Below are positions 1 through 4,742 of a stretch of 6,708 bases of DNA, piece by piece; the stretch's first letter is position 1, and each line of letters starts with the position of its first letter. Location of the stretch: contig QMYL01000051.1 of the NCBI GenBank assembly GCA_003662645.1, forward strand, positions 1 through 6,708. The letters run 5' to 3'. The stretch comes from Candidatus Bathyarchaeota archaeon. GTDB lineage: Archaea > Thermoproteota > Bathyarchaeia > Bathyarchaeales > B26-1. The notes below the pieces were generated by a model. It did not search any database. It saw nothing but the letters and a program-made list of their open reading frames with translations, and was not told the DNA's origin. The translations under genes were made by a program, and so were the position numbers.

Positions 1-69
1 GAGTATGTCTGGGTTCGGATAACTGAGGCGCATACGAACTACCTGGTGGGTGAGGTTATAAACCTTTAG
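1..69 (+). CDS. C-terminal tail of a TRAM-domain protein, probably a CDKAL1/MtaB-type tRNA methylthiotransferase (5' truncated by window)
   Basis: Frame 1 is open from the first base and gives 22 residues before a TAG stop at 67-69. The peptide contains VWVRITEAHTNYLVGEVI. This is the typical last strand pair of a TRAM domain, an RNA-binding beta-barrel in which a V-x-V-x-I-x-E-A segment is followed by Y-L-x-G-x-V. In archaea a C-terminal TRAM domain of this kind is characteristic of the CDKAL1-like radical-SAM enzymes that add a methylthio group to t6A37 in tRNA. Other TRAM proteins (TrmA-like or small stand-alone TRAM proteins) cannot be excluded because only the tail is visible. The gene converges on the minus-strand MoaD-like gene, with 13 bp between the two stop codons and no obvious terminator. 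Confidence 0.5.
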   Translation, partial: EYVWVRITEAHTNYLVGEVINL

Positions 70-82
70 GAGTTGAGGTGTT

Positions 83-367
83 TCATCCACCGCCGACTGG
101 CGGTATTATAGCCAATACGTCGCCATCTCTTAGCTTGGTCTTGAGGTTGTTAAGGTGTCTTATGTTCCTGCCGTTAACTAGGAAGTTCAGGCGGCTCCTA
201 ACCGCACCATAACGGTTCCATACGTAGTCCTTAAACTCCTTACCATATCTGGCTGATAATAGCTCGAGGATTTGTATGACCGTTATCCCCTCATCCACCT
301 CGAGTTCTTCTTCCCTCTTCCCTGTTACATCCCTAAGCCTAGTGAAGAAACGGATCTTAACCCTCAT
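83..367 (-). CDS. moaD: MoaD/ThiS-family ubiquitin-like small modifier or sulfur-carrier protein
   Basis: This 94-residue protein has the size and pattern of MoaD. It has an N-terminal beta strand (VKIRFFTRLRDVTG), a second strand followed by a helix (ITVIQILELLSARYG), an LNFLVNGRNI strand near the middle, and a late L-x-DGDVLAIIPPV segment. It ends in Gly-Gly-Gly (residues 92-94). In the family the terminal Gly is adenylated by a MoeB/E1-like enzyme and thiocarboxylated. It then donates sulfur to molybdopterin, to tungstopterin or to tRNA thiolation, and in archaea it may also be conjugated to proteins (SAMP-like). Which role applies here cannot be decided. The start ATG overlaps the stop of the upstream MIP18-family gene (ATGA), so translation is probably coupled. 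Three terminal glycines rather than two is a minor variation. Confidence 0.9.
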   Translation of the reverse strand: MRVKIRFFTRLRDVTGKREEELEVDEGITVIQILELLSARYGKEFKDYVWNRYGAVRSRLNFLVNGRNIRHLNNLKTKLRDGDVLAIIPPVGGG

Positions 368-663
368 CTCGGGGTTTCCTCTTCGTTTACCATCCTATCT
401 ATGGCTTCCTTCATTATGTGCCCCTGGCAGTAGACGTAGGCCCTCTTAACCCCCTCAACCCTCTCAGCGGTCCTCCTGATGTCCATGGCGAGTTTGAAGG
501 CTATAGGGCAGAAGGGACTCGAGGGAGCGAACTCTATCCTTATGACTCCAGGCTCTACCTCCTCGAGGCTCCTTATCATCTTCATCCGGCCGAAGGTTAG
601 ACCGGTCTCCGGGTCGATTATCTTCTCAACCTCCGCCTTAACCCTCTCCTCAAGGCTTCCCAA
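364..663 (-). CDS. MIP18/DUF59-family iron-sulfur cluster assembly protein (SufT/PaaD-like)
   Basis: The 99-residue protein starts with a helix and the D-P-E motif of the family (residues 17-19). It continues with a beta-rich core, an S-S-P-F-C-P-I segment with Cys52, then a helix and a V-x-G-V-x-R-A-Y-V strand leading to Y-C-Q-G-H (Cys79, His82). These are the hallmarks of MIP18/DUF59 proteins, which help deliver Fe-S clusters to target enzymes. The start is TTG. No other start lies in frame upstream, and a GGGGGA ribosome-binding site sits 8 nt before the TTG. The gene overlaps the MoaD-like gene by 4 bp and is surely co-transcribed with it. I infer that the pair serves sulfur or Fe-S delivery. 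Possible clients are tungsten/molybdenum enzymes or the convergent putative methylthiotransferase. The usual G-L-V after D-P-E is replaced by T-G-L-T-F-G, so this is a divergent member. Confidence 0.8.
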   Translation of the reverse strand: MGSLEERVKAEVEKIIDPETGLTFGRMKMIRSLEEVEPGVIRIEFAPSSPFCPIAFKLAMDIRRTAERVEGVKRAYVYCQGHIMKEAIDRMVNEEETPR

Positions 664-671
664 AACCTGAC

Positions 672-677
672 TCCCCC
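672..677 (-). promoter_or_regulatory. Ribosome-binding site that decides the TTG start of the MIP18-family gene
   Basis: The minus strand reads GGGGGA 8 nt upstream of the TTG at 663. No ATG, GTG or other TTG lies in frame between it and the upstream region, so this Shine-Dalgarno-like site supports the non-standard start. Confidence 0.55.
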
Positions 678-761
678 AGTTGATACAAGTATTGTTGGGG
701 TTACCTAAATAGGCTTCGCATAAATCTAGGTCTCACCGCTTGGGGTTATGGATTTGATGGT

Positions 762-1313
762 CTAATACTCTATACCCCTCCGGGCTGGAACCCCCTTCCT
801 CATCGGGTGTTTGATTTCACGCATCTCGGTGACTAGGTCTGCCCGTTCTATCAGCTCCTTGGGGGCCCTACGCCCGGTCAAGATGACCGTGGTCTCGGGA
901 GGTACCTCATCGAGTAGGCTTAAGACATCGCTGAGTTTCAGTAATCCGATTGTGACGGCTAGGTTTATCTCGTCGAGGATTAGGAGGCGGGGTTTCCTCT
1001 TCAGGGCTTCCTTGGCGAACCTCAACCCCTCCTCGGCCAGCTTCCTATCTATCGGGTCAGGGTTCTTCAGGTTGACGAACTCCTTACGGCCGAACTGGTA
1101 TATCTCATACTCGGGGCTCAGCCTATCCCTTATCTTATACTCTCCGATATCCTTCCTACCCTTCATGAACTGGACTATTATGACCTTATATCCGTGTCCA
1201 ACGGCTCTCAAGGCGAGGCCGAAGGCCGTTATGGTCTTCCCTTCGCCGTCACCGGTGTAGAGGTGTACGTACCCCCTCCTACCAGGCCTCTCGGAGCTGT
1301 CATCCACAGACAA
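762..1313 (-). CDS. cobO: Cob(I)alamin adenosyltransferase (CobA/CobO/BtuR type)
   Basis: The 183-residue protein matches the usual length of the BtuR family. This cytosolic enzyme transfers the adenosyl group of ATP to reduced corrinoids to make adenosylcobalamin or its precursors. It carries the atypical P-loop G-D-G-E-G-K-T at residues 21-27 and the following helix A-F-G-L-A-L-R-A. It also has a VIIVQFMKG strand, the Walker B-like L-L-I-L-D-E-I (Asp114, Glu115), L-T-G-R-R-A-P near residue 145-151, and the diagnostic tail KGVPARRGIEY. The start is TTG at 1313, with an in-frame stop shortly upstream; a GTG two codons later is a possible alternative. An AGGTG ribosome-binding motif lies about 12 nt upstream. 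An ATG at 1320 has better spacing to that motif but is out of frame and closes after six codons. The gene is isolated by gaps of 98 and 274 bp, so it probably has its own promoter. Confidence 0.93.
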   Translation of the reverse strand: MSVDDSSERPGRRGYVHLYTGDGEGKTITAFGLALRAVGHGYKVIIVQFMKGRKDIGEYKIRDRLSPEYEIYQFGRKEFVNLKNPDPIDRKLAEEGLRFAKEALKRKPRLLILDEINLAVTIGLLKLSDVLSLLDEVPPETTVILTGRRAPKELIERADLVTEMREIKHPMRKGVPARRGIEY

Positions 1314-1587
1314 CTGGCATGGTCACACCTGATGTTGAGGTCTCAAAATAATTATGGCGTTTTCACCTTTTAACCTTATACTTCAACCCTTCGATACTGT
1401 TAAGATAACGGGCTTCTCAGCCTGTCTCCCCGTTCCCAATTCTTTGTTAAATAAAGGGAAAAAGGTTATTGTTGAACAAATCAGGAGGCTAGGATGGTCG
1501 AGGGTCTACGGAGGAGTTCATCTGAGCGTCAAAAAGAAAATTAAGGCTCAAAGGGGGCAGGTCCTCTAAACCCTATCTTAACAGTAT
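1314..1587. other. Gene-free interval between the cobalamin adenosyltransferase and 3'-phosphoesterase genes
   Basis: I see no convincing gene here. A plus-strand ORF of 71 codons (1354-1569) has no family I recognise and lies where the promoter of the adenosyltransferase gene should be. A 16-codon ORF at 1494-1544 has a well-spaced GGAGG. An A+T-rich stretch at about 1343-1353 could be the minus-strand TATA element for the adenosyltransferase gene. Two A-rich runs on the plus strand (1452-1464 and 1531-1540) are T-rich on the minus strand and could terminate transcription of the upstream phosphoesterase gene. Confidence 0.4.
1531..1540 (-). terminator. Candidate T-tract terminator after the 3'-phosphoesterase gene
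   Basis: The minus strand reads TTTTCTTTTT about 47 nt past the stop codon of the 3'-phosphoesterase gene. Archaeal RNA polymerase terminates at runs of T in the non-template strand without needing a hairpin. A second T-rich run follows at 1452-1464. The call rests on composition only. Confidence 0.3.
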
Positions 1588-1971
1588 TCACCCCTTCTTC
1601 TTGAAGAAGAGCCAGTTTCTGTCACCCCTAAACCTTATCAGGCAGTAGATGCCCCTGAGCCTTTCGCCCATAACCTCGAAGACTATCTTATTCTCACCCC
1701 TCTCCTTCAGGGTGTAGCGTCCCCTATCCCATATCTCAACCCTACCCGCCCCGTAATGCCCCTCAGGTATGACCCCCTCGAAGTCGGCGTACTCCACTAG
1801 GTGATCCTCCACCTGAACCGCGAGCCTCCTAACCCCAGGCTTCAGTGGAGGCTCCTTGGGTACGGCCCAGCTCTTTAGGACTCCATCCATCTCCAGCCTT
1901 AGGTCGTAGTGTAGATGGGTTGCGTGGTGCTTCTGGATCACGTAGATGCCGCCGGGAAGTTCATCCTCCAA
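1588..1971 (-). CDS. Stand-alone LigD-type DNA 3'-phosphoesterase (PE domain)
   Basis: The protein is essentially one PE domain, which in bacteria forms the N-terminal part of DNA ligase D and trims 3'-phosphate or 3'-ribonucleotide ends during break repair. Free-standing versions are known from archaea, including Korarchaeum and Methanosarcina. Numbering from the longer start at 1980, the catalytic pattern is intact. The Q-K-H-H-A-T-H-L-H-Y-D-L-R-L-E block gives His18, His24, Asp26 and Arg28. V-E-D-H-L-V-E-Y gives His60 and Tyr64, and F-E-G-V-I-P-E-G-H-Y-G-A-G follows. These keep the spacing of Pseudomonas LigD residues 42, 48, 50, 52, 84 and 88. The extended N-terminal arm of bacterial LigD is absent. 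I prefer TTG at 1971 as the start because GGAGG lies 9 nt before it, whereas that motif directly abuts the TTG at 1980. No Ku, polymerase or ligase partner is visible. The gene follows the sulfatase-like gene closely and in the same frame. Confidence 0.9.
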   Translation of the reverse strand: MEDELPGGIYVIQKHHATHLHYDLRLEMDGVLKSWAVPKEPPLKPGVRRLAVQVEDHLVEYADFEGVIPEGHYGAGRVEIWDRGRYTLKERGENKIVFEVMGERLRGIYCLIRFRGDRNWLFFKKKG

Positions 1972-1980
1972 CGGTTCCAA

Positions 1981-1985
1981 CCTCC
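1981..1985 (-). promoter_or_regulatory. Ribosome-binding site favouring the TTG at 1971
   Basis: The minus strand has a perfect GGAGG here. It touches the upstream TTG (1980) with no spacer but stands 9 nt from the in-frame TTG at 1971, a normal distance. The downstream start is therefore preferred, giving a protein three residues shorter. Confidence 0.6.
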
Positions 1986-2004
1986 AAACGGCATAAATGT
2001 ATAT

Positions 2005-3444
2005 TCAGACCAGCTTGCTCCAGTAGCGGAGTATCTCCTCCCTGGTCCCTAGGGCCTTCAGGAGGTCGACAAGTTTGGAGTGAAGCTCAACGGCGACCTC
2101 CTTATGTTCGTCGATGACGTTGTGAAGCTGGTTTGGGTCCTTTGGTATGTAGTAAAGTTCATTCTTCGGCCTCTCGCCCATGATCTTCTCGAGGCGTTCA
2201 AACCCGTCTACAGCCCTCGTCTTCTGCTCCGCCGGCAACTCCCTTAGGGCCCTGTCCACATCACCGCAATAGATGAAGTACCAATCGTCGGTTATAACCG
2301 ATATCCTCTGCCCAGCTAAGGGTCCATGGATTATACTGTGGGATGTTACGGCGAACTCGCGTCTCTCAGGCTCCTCACCACGCAGCAGGGGGAGGAGCGA
2401 GGTACCCTGAACGGTGTTCGGTATCTTCGCCCCCGCTATCTCGAGTATCGTTGGCATCAAGTCTGGTGGTTGAGCTAGGAAGCTGCAACGTCCAGTTTTG
2501 AGTCCGGGTATCCGTATCATGAGCGGTATCTTGGCAACCTCGCTGTATAGTGGAACCGAGCCGTGGAGTGAGCCCTCTATTATGGATTTCCCGATCAGTC
2601 CGTGCTCCCCATGGTAGAACCCGTGGTCGGATGTGAAGATTATGGCGGTGTTATCCCATAGACCAAGCTGTTTAACCCTCCTCAGGAGGTAACCGATCCA
2701 GTGGTCCACCATCGTCACCTCTCCGGCGTATAACGCCCTTATATGCCTCAATTCGGCCTCGGTTAGGTAATCGCACGGTCTGTAGGCGGGATATATGACC
2801 TCCTCACCCTCGTAGTTTGGGTCGTACAGGTCGACGTACCACCTTGGAGGGTCCCATGGCTCGTGGGGGTCGAAGGTGTCCACGTAGAGGAAGAAGTTCT
2901 CATGCCCCCTATTTCTCTCCAGCCACCTCGAGGCCTCTATCATGGTCTTAGCGACGAAGTAGTCGCTCTCATATCGCCTCTGGGATACATTCCTTAGGTA
3001 CTGAACCACGGTCGTATATGGAGCTCTCAACTTGCTTGGGTCGCATGGAAACTTTATGTCTATCGGGTCTGTGCAGTACCTATCGTTCTCTTGGCCTCTA
3101 ATCCAGACCCATCCGTCGAATCCACGGTCAAAGTGGTATCCATCCTTTAGTATGTGTGGGGTGTCGGCGATTAGCATGGTCGTATACCCGGCGTCCCTCA
3201 AAACCTCCGCTATGACCGTTTCATCCCTCGATAGTGGGCTCCACTCGGAGTATGTGAATGTGAACCTCCCGGTGATTATATCCCTTCTGTTCGGAACAGT
3301 TGGGAAGGAGGCCGCATAAGCCCTATCGAAGACCATAGACTCCTCAGCGAGCTTATCTAAGTTTGGCGTCCTTATCCACCTGTTTCCGTAACAGCCCAGG
3401 TGGTCACAGCGGAAGGTGTCTGAGACTATCAATATTATGTTCAT
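2005..3444 (-). CDS. Sulfatase/alkaline-phosphatase superfamily hydrolase with Thr at the formylglycine position
   Basis: The 479-residue protein belongs to the sulfatase family (COG3119-like) of metal-dependent hydrolases. It opens with N-I-I-L-I-V-S-D-T-F-R-C-D-H-L-G-C-Y-G, which holds the metal-binding Asp9. T-P-N-L-D-K-L-A follows, then the active-site block S-F-P-T-V-P-N-R at 46-53. Further on are F-D-P-H-E-P-W (His194) and F-T-S-D-H-G with Asp273 and His274, then G-E-H-G-L-I-G-K with Lys286. True sulfatases need Cys or Ser in C/S-x-P-x-R, which is oxidised to formylglycine. Here that position is Thr49, which cannot be so converted. A direct Thr nucleophile, as in phosphodiesterases of the same superfamily, is likely, so the substrate may be a phosphate ester rather than a sulfate ester. 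No signal peptide or membrane segment is seen, so the protein is probably cytosolic. The ATG start has GGAGG 9 nt upstream. It lies 64 bp after the UroD-like gene and just before the phosphoesterase gene. Confidence 0.9.
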   Translation of the reverse strand: MNIILIVSDTFRCDHLGCYGNRWIRTPNLDKLAEESMVFDRAYAASFPTVPNRRDIITGRFTFTYSEWSPLSRDETVIAEVLRDAGYTTMLIADTPHILKDGYHFDRGFDGWVWIRGQENDRYCTDPIDIKFPCDPSKLRAPYTTVVQYLRNVSQRRYESDYFVAKTMIEASRWLERNRGHENFFLYVDTFDPHEPWDPPRWYVDLYDPNYEGEEVIYPAYRPCDYLTEAELRHIRALYAGEVTMVDHWIGYLLRRVKQLGLWDNTAIIFTSDHGFYHGEHGLIGKSIIEGSLHGSVPLYSEVAKIPLMIRIPGLKTGRCSFLAQPPDLMPTILEIAGAKIPNTVQGTSLLPLLRGEEPERREFAVTSHSIIHGPLAGQRISVITDDWYFIYCGDVDRALRELPAEQKTRAVDGFERLEKIMGERPKNELYYIPKDPNQLHNVIDEHKEVAVELHSKLVDLLKALGTREEILRYWSKLV

Positions 3445-3453
3445 AACTTCTCT

Positions 3454-3458
3454 CCTCC
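3454..3458 (-). promoter_or_regulatory. Strong ribosome-binding site of the sulfatase-like gene
   Basis: The minus strand reads GGAGGAG with the GGAGG core 9 nt before the ATG at 3444. It is one of the clearest Shine-Dalgarno sites in the window and fixes that start. Confidence 0.65.
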
Positions 3459-3493
3459 ACTGGGATTAGGCTACCTAACTCATCTGATACCAC

Positions 3494-3503
3494 AAAATTT
3501 ATG
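3494..3503 (-). promoter_or_regulatory. Candidate TATA element for the sulfatase-like gene
   Basis: The minus strand reads CATAAATTTT about 50 nt before the ATG of the sulfatase-like gene. An archaeal start site about 25 nt downstream would give a leader of roughly 25 nt containing the GGAGG site. It lies just after the UroD-like gene, so the sulfatase-like gene may have its own promoter as well as read-through. Confidence 0.35.
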
Positions 3504-3508
3504 TTTTT

Positions 3509-4570
3509 TCATTCGTACTTGCCGTACTTCCTCACGAGCTCTATAACCCTCTTATACTGCTCGAAGCTGACGTTCTTCGGGACCGAGTGGTCTGAGTGGT
3601 ATATGTAGCCCCCTCCCTCCTTCGCTACGGTTATCTTCTCCCTTATCTCCCTCTCTATGGGCTTTGGGTCGTCGAGGGCCATCAACCTGACATCTATACC
3701 GCCCATGAAGGCTATCTTGTCCCCATACTTCTCCTTCAGCTTTATCAGGTCCATTCCGGCCTTTACCTCTAGGGGTTGGAGGCAGTCTATCCCCGCCTCG
3801 ATGAAGTATGGTATCAAATCCTCAACCCTACCGCAACAGTGGAGTATCACGTACATCCCCTTACTATGGAAGAACCGGCATAACTCCTTGAAGACCGGGT
3901 GTAGCTGCTCCTCGTAATGTCTAGGTGAGAAGAACAGTCCCTTCCTATACCCAAGGTCACAGCATAGGAACGCCCCATCGAACCTGAAGCCTCCCTTTAT
4001 CATCCTGTCGCACATCTCCATAACCAGCTTCGCGTCAGTCCAGTACATATCGATAACCCAATCCGGCTCCCTGATTACAGCCTTCAACAGGCGCTCCGAA
4101 GCCACATAGCTTTGTATCTTGTCATACCCAACGACCGCCCCGTAACATATGAACCGCCCCCTACTATACTCGCGGTGGAAGGATCGCAGGCCGGAGACCC
4201 AGTCAACCCTGTAGTCATCCGCGACAAGCCTGGGCTTCAGCTTCTCCCAATCCTCACGGCTCTTGCATGGGTAATCTATTATCATCGGGGTTGTTGAGTA
4301 ATCCCTATGGTTCTTCCTTATACCCCCAAAGGTCGTCCTCTCAATTATGTACTCATCATCCTCATATAGAACCTCAACCGGAAACCTCGGCGACGTATCG
4401 GCGCTGAAGACGGCGAGTTCGTAGCCGAAGTAATCGGCGGGCGAAACCCCTGAAGGTAGACCCTCAGCCCTCCACCTATCCACGGTGGCATCCCACACAT
4501 TATCGTGGATGGGCACCTTATCCGGTTCACGGTGCTCCAGGGCTAACCTAACCCTCTCACGCGAATTCAT
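3509..4570 (-). CDS. Uroporphyrinogen-decarboxylase-like methyltransferase (MtaA/URO-D family)
   Basis: The 353-residue protein has the family start R-E-R-V-R-L-A-L-E-H-R-E-P-D-K-V-P. This is followed by a C-C-D-L-G-Y-R-K-G-L-F-F-S-P segment (about 203-216), V-I-L-H-C-C-G-R-V-E-D-L-I-P (His244, Cys246), and G-I-D-C-L-Q-P-L-E. Towards the end come F-M-G-G-I-D-V-R and G-G-G-Y-I-Y-H-S-D-H-S-V-P (319-331). This is the pattern of the MtaA/CmuA-like branch, whose members move methyl groups between corrinoid proteins and thiols or other acceptors using Zn bound by H-x-C plus a distal Cys. It is not the haem-pathway HemE. Here the distal motif has no Cys but is rich in Ser, Asp and His, so metal binding may differ or the acceptor may be unusual. 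No corrinoid protein is in the window, although a corrinoid adenosyltransferase gene lies about 2.2 kb away. The ATG has only a weak GAAGGG before it. This is the first gene of the minus-strand cluster. Confidence 0.85.
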   Translation of the reverse strand: MNSRERVRLALEHREPDKVPIHDNVWDATVDRWRAEGLPSGVSPADYFGYELAVFSADTSPRFPVEVLYEDDEYIIERTTFGGIRKNHRDYSTTPMIIDYPCKSREDWEKLKPRLVADDYRVDWVSGLRSFHREYSRGRFICYGAVVGYDKIQSYVASERLLKAVIREPDWVIDMYWTDAKLVMEMCDRMIKGGFRFDGAFLCCDLGYRKGLFFSPRHYEEQLHPVFKELCRFFHSKGMYVILHCCGRVEDLIPYFIEAGIDCLQPLEVKAGMDLIKLKEKYGDKIAFMGGIDVRLMALDDPKPIEREIREKITVAKEGGGYIYHSDHSVPKNVSFEQYKRVIELVRKYGKYE

Positions 4571-4627
4571 AACGAACCCTTCTCAATTATGGCGGATACA
4601 CCCGAACGAGAGAATAATCCTAAGGAA

Positions 4628-4641
4628 CATATAAAAATATG
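4628..4641. promoter_or_regulatory. Near-symmetric TATA element in the divergent intergenic region
   Basis: The sequence is CATAT-AAAA-ATATG, an inverted repeat of five bases around AAAA. It is the only strong TATA-like element between the divergent UroD-like and hydrolase genes. Read leftwards it would place a start near 4608 with a leader of about 38 nt. Read rightwards it would start near 4660 with a leader of about 80 nt. It may serve both genes, which would tie their expression together. Confidence 0.45.
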
Positions 4642-4670
4642 GCCATGAAGCGGCTGCTCCCTAAGACAGA

Positions 4671-4713
4671 CTTTTTCGGTGGCCAAATGAATTTTTCCAT
4701 TGGCACCAAAAAG
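4671..4713. repeat. 43-nt imperfect inverted repeat (hairpin) upstream of the alpha/beta hydrolase gene
   Basis: The left arm is CTTTTT, c, GGTG, g, CCAA, a, TG and the right arm is CA, TTGG, CACC, AAAAAG. This gives 16 base pairs with three single-base bulges, all on the left arm, around an 8-base loop. If transcription starts near 4660 it lies in the 5' leader of the hydrolase mRNA, ending 29 nt before the ATG. It could be an RNA regulatory hairpin or a dimeric operator. No known riboswitch class is recognised. Confidence 0.6.
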
Positions 4714-4742
4714 GCGCTTCCAACCACACCCAAAGGTTAATT

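Noticed and set aside
811..1260. Plus-strand ORF of 149 codons opposite the cobalamin adenosyltransferase
   Set aside because: It is antisense to a clear BtuR-family gene with intact motifs, and its Ser/Arg-rich composition is typical of a shadow frame.
1311..1320. Frameshift at the start of the adenosyltransferase gene, suggested by a well-placed ATG at 1320
   Set aside because: The TTG frame already covers the whole family domain from before the P-loop, so no missing N-terminus needs to be explained.
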